A stretch of DNA of 64,000 nt, taken from positions 124,001 to 188,000 of the forward strand of contig NZ_JASKMS010000014.1 in NCBI RefSeq assembly GCF_030124145.1, given 5' to 3'. The notes beneath the pieces were generated by a model. It saw only the letters and a program-made list of their open reading frames with translations. It had not been told where the DNA came from and ran no database searches. This stretch comes from Streptomyces sp. 378. GTDB taxonomy: Bacteria; Actinomycetota; Actinomycetes; Streptomycetales; Streptomycetaceae. A program made the position numbers and the translations under genes. The stretch's first letter is position 1. Each line of letters begins with the position of its first letter. Below, piece after piece: positions 40,410-49,223 of this stretch.

Positions 40410-41591
40410 TCACCGCTCCTCGGGCGGCCGTCCCTCCCCGTTGATCTGGGTGGTCTTCACCTGGGCGTTCTTCACCTGGGTGTTCTTCACGTGGGTGCTC
40501 TTCACATGGGTGCGCAGCCGGGACGACACGTCCTCCGGGGGCAGGAAGCGGGACCAGCGTTCCGGGAACTCGGAGGGCATGTCGGGATCGGCGTCGCCCG
40601 CGGCGGTGGCGCGTGCGACGTACTCGGCGACCTGGGCCTGCCGCAGCCGTTCGTTGGCCTCGCGGGCCGCGGCGGTGGCGGCGGCCGGCCAGACCCGGTC
40701 GATGGCGGCGTTGACGGCGGCCCCGACGAGCACGGCGAACGCGGACACACCGATCCACAGCAGCACGGCGACGGGCGCGGCGAGGGAGCCGTAGATCGTG
40801 GGGCCCTCCACCGTGCTGGACAGGTAGATCCGCAGCAGGAAGCTGCCGAGCACCCACATGCCGAGGGCGACCAGCGCGCCGGGCACGTCCTCGATCCACG
40901 GGGAGCGGACCGGGACGGACACGTGGTACAGCGTCGTCAGGAAGGCGATCGACAGGAGGATCACCACCGGCCAGTACAGGACCTGCACGAGCGTCGTCGA
41001 CCACGGCACGACCCGCACCACCGCATCCGGCCCGGCCACCATCAGCGGCAGCGCGACCGAACCGATGAGCAGGGCCACGATGAACAGCAGGAACGCCAAC
41101 AGGCGGGTCTTGACGATGCCCCGGACACCGTCGAGGCCGTACATCACGGTGATGGTGTCGATGAAGACGTTCACCGCGCGGGAGCCCGACCAGAGGGCGA
41201 ACAGGAAGCCGATGGAGATGACGTCGGGCCGGCCGCCCTTCATCACGTCGTGCAGGATCGGCTGGGCGATCTCGCGCACGCCCCGGTCGGACAGGACCGT
41301 GCGGGAGGCCTCCAGGAGGCTGGTCTGGAGGCTCTCGATGGTGTCGGCGCCGGTCCAGGCGTCGACGTAGCCGAGCAGCCCGATCATGCTCAGCAGCAGC
41401 GGCGGCACCGACAGCAGCGTGAAGAACGCGGCCTCGGCGGCGAGGCCGAGGATGCGGTACTCGATGCAGGAGTTGACGGTGTCCTTGAGCAACAGCCAGG
41501 CGGTCTTGCGTTTGGAGACGTTCCGGTACAGGGCCCGCGCCCGGTGGAGGCGCCCGGAGGGCGTGTCGGGGGTGTCACTCGCTGGCTGCAC
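40410..41591 (-). CDS. YihY/BrkB-family inner membrane protein
   Basis: The 393-residue protein has about six membrane segments. The family blocks are present: AAEAAFFTLLSVPPLLLSMI at about 52, SIGFLFALWSGSRAVNVFID at about 126 and IYGSLAAPVAVLLWIGVSA at about 267. The family, once called ribonuclease BN or BrkB, has no proven common function; a transport or envelope role is assumed. The cytoplasmic C-terminus ends in five near-repeats of five residues (THVKS, THVKN, TQVKN, AQVKT, TQING), encoded by 15-bp DNA repeats. Confidence 0.83.
   Translation of the reverse strand: MQPASDTPDTPSGRLHRARALYRNVSKRKTAWLLLKDTVNSCIEYRILGLAAEAAFFTLLSVPPLLLSMIGLLGYVDAWTGADTIESLQTSLLEASRTVLSDRGVREIAQPILHDVMKGGRPDVISIGFLFALWSGSRAVNVFIDTITVMYGLDGVRGIVKTRLLAFLLFIVALLIGSVALPLMVAGPDAVVRVVPWSTTLVQVLYWPVVILLSIAFLTTLYHVSVPVRSPWIEDVPGALVALGMWVLGSFLLRIYLSSTVEGPTIYGSLAAPVAVLLWIGVSAFAVLVGAAVNAAIDRVWPAAATAAAREANERLRQAQVAEYVARATAAGDADPDMPSEFPERWSRFLPPEDVSSRLRTHVKSTHVKNTQVKNAQVKTTQINGEGRPPEER
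40441..40515. repeat. Five tandem 15-bp repeats in the 3' end of the BrkB gene
   Basis: Units of the form TTCACNTGGGNGNTC recur with exact 15-bp spacing on the plus strand. They encode the pentapeptide repeat at the C-terminus of the membrane protein. In-frame, length-variable repeats of this kind usually differ between strains. Confidence 0.75.
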
Positions 41592-41701
41592 CCCCTAACG
41601 GTATCCGTCGCGCCCGGCCCCACTCACCCACAGGCCGGGTCTTCGCGGACCGGCCCGGGTCCGCCGAGTGCCAAGGTGCTACCGCGGGGTACTTTCGCAG
41701 C

Positions 41702-43336
41702 ATGGCAGGCAGCACCCACACCGTGACGAACCAGGTCCCGCCGCTGGTCGGCTACGACGTCTTCTCCGCCGACCGGGCCCTGACCGCCGCGGTCGGCCGG
41801 CACCTCGACCCGGAGCTGCGCGAGGAGGTCCTCGGCGAGTTGGCGGCACTGGGCCGGACCTCCGGCTCGGCCCAGGTGCAGGAGTGGGGGAGGCTGGCGA
41901 ACGAGAACCCGCCCCGGCTGCTCACGCACGACCGGTACGGCAACCGTGTCGACGAGGTCGAGTTCCACCCCTCCTGGCACCGGCTGCTCGGCAAGGGCGT
42001 CTCGGCCGGTCTGACGGCGGCGTGGGACCGGCCGGCCGGGCATCTGCGGCGGGCCGCCGCCTTCCTGGTGTGGACGCAGGTCGAGGCCGGCAACGGCTGC
42101 CCGCTGTCCATGACGCACGCGGCGGTGCCCGCCCTGCGCCATGACCCGGACCTGGCCGCCGAGTGGGAACCGCGGCTGACGTCCATGATCTACGAACGTG
42201 AGCTGCGGCCCGCCCACCTCAAGGCCGGGGCGCTGTTCGGGATGGGCATGACGGAGAAGCAGGGCGGCAGCGACGTCCGGGCGAACACCACGTCGGCCCG
42301 GCCGCTCGCCGAGGACGGGACGTACCAGCTGACCGGGCACAAGTGGTTCTGCTCGGCGCCCATGTCCGACGGTTTCCTGGTACTGGCGCAGGCGCCGGGC
42401 GGGCTCACCTGCTTCCTGGTGCCGCGGCTGCTGGCGGACGGCACGCGCAACGTGTTCCTGCTCCAGCGGCTCAAGGACAAGCTCGGCAACCGGTCGAACG
42501 CCTCGGCCGAGGTCGAGTTCGACGGGACCTGGGCGCGCCGGGTGAGCGAGGAGGGGCGCGGGGTGCGCACCATCATCGAGATGGTGGCGGCGACCCGGCT
42601 CGACTGTGTGCTGGGCTCGGCGGGGCTGATGCGGCAGGCCGTGGCGCAGGCGGTGCACCACTGCACGTACCGCGAGGCGTTCGGCGGGAAGCTCGTCGAC
42701 AAGCCGCTCATGCGCAACGTCCTGGCCGACCTGGCGCTGGAGTCGGAGGCGGCGACGACCCTGGCGCTGCGGCTCGCGGCGGCCTGCGACGACGGGGGCG
42801 AGCAGGAGCGGGCGCTGCTGCGGATCGCCGTGCCGGCCGCCAAGTACTGGGTGACCAAGCGGTGCCCGTCCGTTGCCGTGGAGGCGGCGGAGTGCCTCGG
42901 CGGCAACGGGTACGTGGAGGAGTCCGGAATGCCGCGGCTGGTGCGCGAGTCGCCCCTGAACTCCGTCTGGGAGGGCGCGGGCAATGTCCAGGCGCTGGAC
43001 GTGCTGCGGGCGTTGCAGCGGGAGCCGGGGGCGCTGGACGCGTATCTGCGGGAGGTCGGGCAGGCGCGCGGCGCGGATCACCGCCTCGACGCGGCCATCA
43101 AGAACCTGCTGACCGATCTCGCCGACCTGGAGGGCGTGGAGGGGCGGGCGCGGCGGCTGGCGGAGCGGCTCGCGCTGGTGCTCCAGGGCTCGTTGCTGGT
43201 CCGTTTCGCGCCACCGCAGGTCGCCGACGCGTTCTGCGCGGGGCGGCTCGGGGGCGACGGGGGCGCGGTCTTCGGGACGCTGCCGCACACGCTGGACCTG
43301 GCGTCGGTGGTGGAGCGGGCCCGGCCGGTGTCCTGA
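41702..43336 (+). CDS. AidB-like acyl-CoA dehydrogenase
   Basis: The 544-residue protein matches the AidB branch of acyl-CoA dehydrogenases in length and order: N-terminal extension (NQVPPLVGYDVFSADRALTA), FAD-domain blocks GMGMTEKQGGSDVRANTTSA (about 182-201) and KWFCSAPMSDGF, and the C-terminal ECLGGNGYVEE and SVWEGAGNVQALDVLRALQR, with the catalytic-region Glu. AidB in E. coli binds DNA and FAD in the response to alkylation; isovaleryl-CoA dehydrogenase activity has also been reported. Whether this one acts in repair or acyl-CoA oxidation cannot be said. It ends at a strong terminator. Confidence 0.85.
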   Translation: MAGSTHTVTNQVPPLVGYDVFSADRALTAAVGRHLDPELREEVLGELAALGRTSGSAQVQEWGRLANENPPRLLTHDRYGNRVDEVEFHPSWHRLLGKGVSAGLTAAWDRPAGHLRRAAAFLVWTQVEAGNGCPLSMTHAAVPALRHDPDLAAEWEPRLTSMIYERELRPAHLKAGALFGMGMTEKQGGSDVRANTTSARPLAEDGTYQLTGHKWFCSAPMSDGFLVLAQAPGGLTCFLVPRLLADGTRNVFLLQRLKDKLGNRSNASAEVEFDGTWARRVSEEGRGVRTIIEMVAATRLDCVLGSAGLMRQAVAQAVHHCTYREAFGGKLVDKPLMRNVLADLALESEAATTLALRLAAACDDGGEQERALLRIAVPAAKYWVTKRCPSVAVEAAECLGGNGYVEESGMPRLVRESPLNSVWEGAGNVQALDVLRALQREPGALDAYLREVGQARGADHRLDAAIKNLLTDLADLEGVEGRARRLAERLALVLQGSLLVRFAPPQVADAFCAGRLGGDGGAVFGTLPHTLDLASVVERARPVS

Positions 43337-43366
43337 CCCGGTCCGCCGTCGGGTGGACGGGAGAAA

Positions 43367-43402
43367 CGGGGGTGGTGCCGCGCCGACACGGCACCACCCC
43401 CG
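43367..43402 (+). terminator. Strong 14-bp hairpin after the AidB-like gene
   Basis: CGGGGGTGGTGCCG and its exact complement CGGCACCACCCCCG enclose an 8-base loop, 30 bases after the stop. The perfect GC-rich stem is a convincing intrinsic terminator. Confidence 0.8.
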
Positions 43403-43484
43403 CCGCACTGGCCCGTTCGAGCCACTGAACGCCGCTCGGGACGGCGCCGCTCAAGTTTCGGACACGGCGGGCCGGGCCACCAGG

Positions 43485-43502
43485 GTTGCAAGGGGTTGCA
43501 AC
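43485..43502. promoter_or_regulatory. GTTGCAA-GGGG-TTGCAAC dyad upstream of the GAF regulator gene
   Basis: A perfect 7-4-7 inverted repeat, also readable as two GGTTGCAA direct repeats 10 bp apart, lies about 100 bases before the ATG at 43599. It is a likely operator, possibly for autoregulation. Confidence 0.5.
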
Positions 43503-43598
43503 TTGCTGCTGACTGCGTGCGGACCGTGCGCACACCCCTCGGGCAGGCGGCACTATGAGACGGACCGTCGAAAAGCGACTCCGGGGGGCGCACCGCGT

Positions 43599-44876
43599 AT
43601 GGACGTCACGCACTTGGCCGCCGTGGACAGCTCGCGCGCGGCCCGGGTCCTCAGCGAGGTCCGCTCCGCCCGGCTGGCCGGGCAACCCGCTCCGGTGGCG
43701 CCGCGTCCGGTGATCGAGCGGTCCTGGGAGCGGATGCTGCGCAGCGGCGTCGACCCGGATCACGACGTCCGGGCGGATCCGCTGTCCCGCGAGGAGGTGC
43801 AGCGGCGGCGCGAGACGTCGGTGTTGCGCCATGTGCTGCCGGTGCTGCGGGAGGGGCTGCTGGCCGCCGCGGACGTCGCCCACCACATCATGGTGGTGGC
43901 CGACGAGGACGGACGGGTGCTGTGGCGCGAGGGCAGCCCGCCGGTGCTGCGCAAGGCCGACGGGCTCGGCTTAGAACTCGGCGCGGACTGGCGTGAGGAC
44001 GTCGTCGGCACGAACGGTGTGGGCGCCCCGGCGGTGGTGCGCCGGCCGGTGCAGGTGTTCGCGTCCGAGCACTTCGTGCGCTCCCAGGCCGGGTGGACGT
44101 GTGCGGGTGCTCCCCTGACGGATCCGCGGGACGGCCGGCTGCTCGGCGTGGTGGACGTGAGCGGGCCGCTGGAGACGATGCATCCGGCCACGCTCGCCTG
44201 GGTCGGCTCGGTGGCCAAGTTGGCCGAGGCGCGGCTGCGGGAGATGCACGTGGAGTCGCTGGAGCGGCTGCGGGCGGTGGCGGCGCCGGTGCTGGCCCGG
44301 GCCGGCGTCCGTGCCCTGGCCGTCGACCCGGACGGCTGGACCGCCGCGGTCAGCGGCATGCCGTACGTGCGACGCGTGGCCCTGCCCAAGTCGCTGTCCG
44401 CGGGCCCGAGATGGCTGCCGGCGCTCGGGCTGTGCTCGGTGGAGCCGCTGGCCGGGGGCTGGCTGCTCTCGGCGGCCGCCGACGAGCCGGTGCCGCACGG
44501 CCCGGCCCGGATCGTGCTGGACCTCAGGCAGGCGCGGCACTGGTCGGTGCAGGTGCACGGCGGGGCGGGCTCCTGGACCCGGGAACTGAGCCCCCGGCAC
44601 GCGGAGTTGCTGTATCTCCTCGCCGTCCACCGCTCGGGCCGCAGCGCCGCGGGCCTGGCCGGGGACATGTTCGGCGACCCGGCCCGCACGGTCACGGTGC
44701 GCGCCGAGATGTCGCGGGTGCGGCGGTATCTGGGGGCGTTCCTGGAGCACCGGCCGTACCGGTTCGCGGAGGACGCCGAAGTGGAGGTGCTGCTCCCGGA
44801 GGACCCGCGGCATCTGCTGCCGCACTCGACCGCACCGGCGGTGAACAGGCGGCGCGGGTCCGCATCGCCGCCCTGA
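43599..44876 (+). CDS. GAF-domain transcriptional regulator
   Basis: The 425-residue protein starts with APRPVIERSWERMLRSGVDP (about 33-52), the N-terminal block of acetoin/glycerol-type regulators. It continues with a GAF domain (about 80-210; GLELGADWREDVVGTNGVGA, VRSQAGWTCAGAPLTDPRDG) and ends with a winged-helix-like region (ELSPRHAELLYLLAVHRSGR; TVTVRAEMSRVRRYLGAFLE). There is no sigma-54 AAA+ domain, as expected for streptomycetes. It should sense a small ligand and bind DNA, but the regulated genes are unknown. The ATG at 43599 was chosen over a longer frame, since GGGGGG lies upstream and the family start fits. Confidence 0.8.
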   Translation: MDVTHLAAVDSSRAARVLSEVRSARLAGQPAPVAPRPVIERSWERMLRSGVDPDHDVRADPLSREEVQRRRETSVLRHVLPVLREGLLAAADVAHHIMVVADEDGRVLWREGSPPVLRKADGLGLELGADWREDVVGTNGVGAPAVVRRPVQVFASEHFVRSQAGWTCAGAPLTDPRDGRLLGVVDVSGPLETMHPATLAWVGSVAKLAEARLREMHVESLERLRAVAAPVLARAGVRALAVDPDGWTAAVSGMPYVRRVALPKSLSAGPRWLPALGLCSVEPLAGGWLLSAAADEPVPHGPARIVLDLRQARHWSVQVHGGAGSWTRELSPRHAELLYLLAVHRSGRSAAGLAGDMFGDPARTVTVRAEMSRVRRYLGAFLEHRPYRFAEDAEVEVLLPEDPRHLLPHSTAPAVNRRRGSASPP

Positions 44877-45050
44877 GGTTCACCGCACGTGCCGTACACA
44901 CCGTCCCGAGGGTGCATCTTTCGCATATTTGCAGGGTCTTCGTCCCCCGCACCGCTTACCTGCCGTAGCATCCCTCTACGGGCCACCCCACCTGCTCCTC
45001 CGTCAACGTACGGATCACCAGGCGCAGTTGGTCCGTCTCGGGAGGACGTT

Positions 45051-46361
45051 ATGAAGCATCGCGGCAGACACCGGCGGCGCAGGCGGGGCAGGGCGCTGCG
45101 CGCGACCCTGGCCGGGACGGCCCTCGCGCTCACCGCCGCCGCCACCCTGATCAGCGCTTCACAGGCCACCGTCACCGATGCCCCCGGGGCGCTGAAGCCG
45201 GTCGCGTCCGACGACGGCGGGCGGCTGCCGCTGGCCGAGCACCGGGTGCCCGGGCGGTGGCTGGACCGGCTCGCGTCGAAGATGGGCCGGCCCGTGGGTG
45301 TCGGCACGGTGCTGGAGGGTGCCGACCTGCCGTTGCGGGACGCGGCCCACTGTCCGGCGGCCGACAAGCACAGCCTGCCGGTGGAGCCGGCGGCCACCCG
45401 CGTGTACTGCTTCGGCGGCTCCGACACCCGGGGCTGGCGGGCCGGCGGGGTCACCACCTCCGGCGACGCGGACGACGACGGCCGCTGGGGCGGCAACCGC
45501 GTGATCCTCTCCGGCTGGACCCGCGGCGCCGCCGAGGGCGGGTCCCTGGACGGCCCGGCTCCCGGGCAGGGCCTGGCCAAGGTCGCCTTCGTCGACGCGA
45601 ACGACTCCGCCCGGCTGCGCTACACCTGGGCCCTGCTGGCCGTCCCGGTGGACGGCGGGCGGGACTACCGGGGGCTGGTCTCCCCGCTGTCCGGCATGGT
45701 CTGGTACCAGGACAAGCTGCTGGTGACCACCCGCGAGCGCGACCGGGACGCGCTGTACGTGTACGACATGGACCGCATCCAGCGCGCCACCGTCGAGTCC
45801 GACGCGGTCGGCCGGGTCCGGGGCGGCTGGGCGGCGCACGGCCACCGGTACGTGCTGCCCGCCGTGGCCTCGTACACCCTGCCCGGCGGCGACGACGTGT
45901 CCCGCCCGGCCACCGTCTCCCTGGACCGCAGCACCTCCCCCGACAGTCTGGTCGCGAGCGAGTGGGTGCCCGCGGACGGGGACCGGCGCACCCGGCTGTG
46001 GCGCTACGCGCTGAGCCGGGACCCGGCCCGCTCGGGCCTGCTCAGCACGGACTCCTCCGGACGGGCGGCCCCGGTCGAGGCGTACGAGACGAGGACGACC
46101 GATGTGCGGGGTGTGCTGGCGTACCGCTCGGGCTGGTATCTGGACCGCGCGGCGGGAAGCCCGGGCGGTCACGGGACGCTGTGGCGCCAGGACGAGGAGG
46201 GCGCGCGGGCGACGCGGTGCGGCACGGACGGGACACGGCGCTGCTGGAGCGGCCGGTCGGGTTCCCTGTCCTACTGGGAGGAGACCGGCGAGGTCTGGTC
46301 CCAGTCGGGGCGGACGCTGTTCGCGCTGCCGCTGGCGTCGATCGACCGGGCGCTGGGCTGA
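45051..46361 (+). CDS. Secreted protein of unknown function
   Basis: The 436-residue protein has a very basic N-terminus (KHRGRHRRRRRGRALRATL) and a hydrophobic segment ending SASQA, a typical signal peptide. The mature part is rich in beta-strands and W/Y residues (VYCFGGSDTRGWRAGGVTTS; YRGLVSPLSGMVWYQDKLLV; LSYWEETGEVWSQSGRTLFA), suggesting a beta-propeller-like repeat fold. I recognise no enzyme motif. The ATG is preceded by GGGAGGACG. It appears monocistronic. Confidence 0.65.
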   Translation: MKHRGRHRRRRRGRALRATLAGTALALTAAATLISASQATVTDAPGALKPVASDDGGRLPLAEHRVPGRWLDRLASKMGRPVGVGTVLEGADLPLRDAAHCPAADKHSLPVEPAATRVYCFGGSDTRGWRAGGVTTSGDADDDGRWGGNRVILSGWTRGAAEGGSLDGPAPGQGLAKVAFVDANDSARLRYTWALLAVPVDGGRDYRGLVSPLSGMVWYQDKLLVTTRERDRDALYVYDMDRIQRATVESDAVGRVRGGWAAHGHRYVLPAVASYTLPGGDDVSRPATVSLDRSTSPDSLVASEWVPADGDRRTRLWRYALSRDPARSGLLSTDSSGRAAPVEAYETRTTDVRGVLAYRSGWYLDRAAGSPGGHGTLWRQDEEGARATRCGTDGTRRCWSGRSGSLSYWEETGEVWSQSGRTLFALPLASIDRALG

Positions 46362-46427
46362 CGGGAGCGGCCCGCTGGGCACGGGGCCGATCGACAGACG
46401 AGCGGGTCGGATGATTTTCTGGCCCGC

Positions 46428-47000
46428 ATGACCACCATCGCCGTGACCACCTGGTCCCTGGAGCAGACCTCCCCGACCGACCTGCTGCCGGCCGTCGCGC
46501 CGGGCGGGGACGTCCGGGTCGTCCGCTCCGAGGTACCCTCGCCCGAGTTCAGCCGGTTCCTGTACGCGTCGGTGGGCGGCGACATCCTCTGGACGGACCG
46601 GCTCGGCTGGTCGTACGAGCGGTGGGTGGAGCACCTGGAGCGGCCCGGCGTGGAGACGTGGGTGGCGTACGACCGGGGCACGCCCGCGGGGTACGTGGAG
46701 CTGGAGGCGCAGGACGACGCGGTCGTGGAGATCGTCTACTTCGGGCTGCTGCCCGCCTTCCGGGGCCGGCGCATCGGCGGGCACCTGCTGTCGTACGGCA
46801 CGGCCCGGGCCTGGGACCTCGCGGACCGCTGGGCCGGGCTGACGCCGACGAAGCGGGTCTGGCTGCACACCTGCAGCAAGGACGGCGAGCACGCGATGGA
46901 CAACTACCGGCGGCGGGGCTTCAAGCTGTTCGACACCAAGGTCGAGGAGGAGGCGGAGGCCGCCGCTCCGGGACCGTGGCCTGGGGCGTTCCCCGTCTGA
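46428..47000 (+). CDS. GNAT-family N-acetyltransferase
   Basis: The 190-residue protein has the GNAT core: YVELEAQDDAVVEIVYFGLL, then motif A FRGRRIGGHLLSYGTARAWD (Q/RxxGxG/A type), and VWLHTCSKDGEHAMDNYRRR in the C-terminal part, a pattern seen in many actinobacterial GNATs. The acceptor is unknown. It ends just before the regulatory DNA of the sulfur operon. Confidence 0.82.
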   Translation: MTTIAVTTWSLEQTSPTDLLPAVAPGGDVRVVRSEVPSPEFSRFLYASVGGDILWTDRLGWSYERWVEHLERPGVETWVAYDRGTPAGYVELEAQDDAVVEIVYFGLLPAFRGRRIGGHLLSYGTARAWDLADRWAGLTPTKRVWLHTCSKDGEHAMDNYRRRGFKLFDTKVEEEAEAAAPGPWPGAFPV

Positions 47001-47040
47001 CCTGGACGGACACCTCGGGGGCACTCGATGTGACCCACAA

Positions 47041-47071
47041 CACCCTTGTCTTGCTGTGCGAGACAAGGGTG
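47041..47071. terminator. 11-bp hairpin between the GNAT gene and the sulfur operon
   Basis: CACCCTTGTCT and AGACAAGGGTG are exact complements with a 9-base loop. The hairpin is 40 bases after the GNAT stop and 56 bases before the leader peptide ATG. It may terminate the GNAT transcript or, since it is AT-richer than most terminators here, be a regulator site. A second dyad, CTGGAC-TGT-GTCCAG, follows at 47090-47104. Confidence 0.5.
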
Positions 47072-47126
47072 TCCGCATCTTGGACGAAGCTGGACTGTGT
47101 CCAGATCGCCGTGACACGCTTCCGTC

Positions 47127-47210
47127 ATGTCTGGAACTGGGATTGCCTTGGTGAGTCGGCGGCACGTCGACCTCGGCCGCATGTCCAGCGCCATCTGTCC
47201 GGCGCACTGA
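47127..47210 (+). CDS. Leader peptide of the sulfur assimilation operon
   Basis: This 27-residue frame starts MSGTGIALVSRRHVDLGRMS and ends SAICPAH before TGA. The SRRHVDL...ICPA pattern is the one I know from short actinobacterial leader peptides upstream of cysteine-synthesis genes. It has a single Cys codon (TGT) near the end. The likely mechanism is translation-dependent control of the downstream operon, with slow reading of the Cys codon under sulfur starvation. It lies 130 bases before sulfite reductase, is too short for routine gene finding, and should be kept as a real gene. Confidence 0.75.
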   Translation: MSGTGIALVSRRHVDLGRMSSAICPAH

Positions 47211-47340
47211 GCGTACTCAGCCCGCGCCCGACCTTCTTCTTTCCCGCCTCACCCCTCGCGCAATGACGCGCCCTATGCCCATGCGCCCGCATGCGCAGGT
47301 CAGAGCCGCATTTTCGCCTGTCCCGAAGGACGTATCAACC

Positions 47341-49038
47341 ATGGCCGCCACCCCGCAGAAGCCTGCCGCCGCGACTCCCCGCCGCAAGGTGAGCCGTCAC
47401 CGCGGTGAGGGCCAGTGGGCCGCGGGGCACTTCACCCCGCTGAACGGCAACGAGCAGTTCAAGAAGGACGACGACGGTCTCAATGTGCGGACACGCATTG
47501 AGACGATCTACTCCAAGCGGGGCTTCGACTCGATCGACCCGAACGATCTGCGCGGCCGTATGCGCTGGTGGGGGCTGTACACCCAGCGCAAGCCCGGCAT
47601 CGACGGCGGCAAGACGGCGATCCTGGAGCCGGAGGAGCTGGACGACGAGTACTTCATGCTGCGTGTCCGGATCGACGGCGGGGCACTGACCACGCGGCAG
47701 CTGCGGGTCATCGGCGAGATCTCGCAGGAGTTCGCGCGCGGCACCGCCGACATCACGGACCGGCAGAACGTGCAGTACCACTGGATCCGCATCGAGGACG
47801 TTCCCGAGATCTGGAACCGGCTGGAGGGCGTGGGCCTGTCGACGGTCACCGCCTGCGGCGACACCCCGCGCGTCATGATCGGCTCGCCGGTGGCGGGCAT
47901 CGCCGAGGACGAGATCATCGACGCCACCCCGGCATTGGAGGAGATGAAGCGCCGCGTCCTGAACAACCCGGCGTACTCGAACCTCCCCCGCAAGTTCAAG
48001 ACGGCCATCTCGGGTTCGCCGGTGCTGGACGTGGTGCACGAGATCAACGACGTCGCGTTCGTCGGCGTGCGGCACCCCGAGCACGGCCCCGGCTTCGACG
48101 TGTGGGTCGGCGGCGGCCTGTCCACCAACCCCAAGCTGGGCGTGCGGCTGGGCACCTGGGTGTCGATCGACGACGTGCCGGACGTCTACGAGGGTGTCAT
48201 CTCGATCTTCCGTGACTACGGCTACCGCCGGCTGCGCACCCGCGCCCGCCTGAAGTTCCTCGTCGCGGACTGGGGCCCGGAGAAGTTCCGGCAGGTGCTG
48301 GAGGACGAGTACCTCCAGCGCAAGCTCACCGACGGCCCGGCTCCCGAGCAGCCGTCCCAGCTCTGGCGCGACCACATCGGTGTGCACCGGCAGAAGGACG
48401 GCCGGTTCTACGTCGGCTTCGCGCCGCGCGTCGGACGCGTCGACGGCGCGACGATCACGAAGATCGCCGATCTCGCCGAGGCGCACGGCTCGGGCCGGGT
48501 ACGCACCACCGTCGAGCAGAAGATGATCGTCCTCGACGTCGAGGAGAACCAGGTCGAGTCGCTCGTCGAGGCCCTGGAGGCGCTCGACCTCACCGCCCGG
48601 CCCTCCTCCTTCCGGCGCGGCACCATGGCCTGCACCGGCATCGAGTTCTGCAAGCTCGCCATCGTCGAGACCAAGCAGCGCGGCTCGCAGCTGATCGACG
48701 AACTGGAGCGCCGTCTGCCGGACTTCGACGAGCCGCTCACCATCAACCTCAACGGCTGCCCGAACGCCTGCGCCCGTATCCAGGTGGCGGACATCGGTCT
48801 CAAGGGCCAGCTCATGCTCAACGACCAGGGCGAGCAGGTCGAGGGCTACCAGGTGCACCTGGGCGGCGCCCTGGGCCTGGAGGCCGGCTTCGGCCGCAAG
48901 GTGCGCGGCCTGAAGGTCACCTCCGAGGAACTCCCGGACTACGTCGAGCGCGTCCTGAAGCGGTTCCAGGCCGAACGCGAGGACGGCGAGCGCTTCGCCG
49001 CCTGGGCGGCGCGGGCCAGCGAGGAGGCCCTGTCGTGA
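47341..49038 (+). CDS. Ferredoxin-dependent sulfite reductase
   Basis: The 565-residue protein is a siroheme/[4Fe-4S] nitrite-sulfite reductase. The two ferredoxin-like halves contain MRWWGLYTQRKPGIDGGKTA and the siroheme-binding TACGDTPRVMIGSP. The cluster Cys ligands are in TGIEFCKLA with ACTG before it (Cx5C) and NGCPNAC (Cx3C). The Tyr of GLYTQR and the Cys of ACGD correspond to the pair cross-linked in the mycobacterial enzyme. It reduces sulfite to sulfide with six electrons from ferredoxin. The ATG at 47341 follows GAAGGA. It is the first structural gene of a coupled operon, overlapping the next gene by GTGA. Confidence 0.92.
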   Translation: MAATPQKPAAATPRRKVSRHRGEGQWAAGHFTPLNGNEQFKKDDDGLNVRTRIETIYSKRGFDSIDPNDLRGRMRWWGLYTQRKPGIDGGKTAILEPEELDDEYFMLRVRIDGGALTTRQLRVIGEISQEFARGTADITDRQNVQYHWIRIEDVPEIWNRLEGVGLSTVTACGDTPRVMIGSPVAGIAEDEIIDATPALEEMKRRVLNNPAYSNLPRKFKTAISGSPVLDVVHEINDVAFVGVRHPEHGPGFDVWVGGGLSTNPKLGVRLGTWVSIDDVPDVYEGVISIFRDYGYRRLRTRARLKFLVADWGPEKFRQVLEDEYLQRKLTDGPAPEQPSQLWRDHIGVHRQKDGRFYVGFAPRVGRVDGATITKIADLAEAHGSGRVRTTVEQKMIVLDVEENQVESLVEALEALDLTARPSSFRRGTMACTGIEFCKLAIVETKQRGSQLIDELERRLPDFDEPLTINLNGCPNACARIQVADIGLKGQLMLNDQGEQVEGYQVHLGGALGLEAGFGRKVRGLKVTSEELPDYVERVLKRFQAEREDGERFAAWAARASEEALS

Positions 49039-49223
49039 GCGAGCGGGCGGCACCGTTCTACTGCCCCTACTGCGGCGACGAGGACCTGCGTCCGAGCGAG
49101 GCCGCCGAGGGCAGGCACGGCGCGTGGGAATGCGCGGCGTGCAGCCGGGCCTTCTCGCTGAAGTTCCTCGGGCTGCTGGCCCAGGGGCTGAAGCGATCCG
49201 ATTCCGGAGGGGCACAGATATGA
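49035..49223 (+). CDS. Small zinc-ribbon protein of the sulfur operon
   Basis: The 62-residue protein has two Cys pairs, CPYC and CAAC, spaced as in a zinc ribbon, and a C-terminal FSLKFLGLL. Small proteins of this kind are typically inserted between sulfite reductase and APS reductase genes in streptomycetes, but their role is not established; a carrier or assembly function is conceivable. It overlaps both neighbours by 4 bases (GTGA and ATGA). Confidence 0.8.
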   Translation: MSERAAPFYCPYCGDEDLRPSEAAEGRHGAWECAACSRAFSLKFLGLLAQGLKRSDSGGAQI

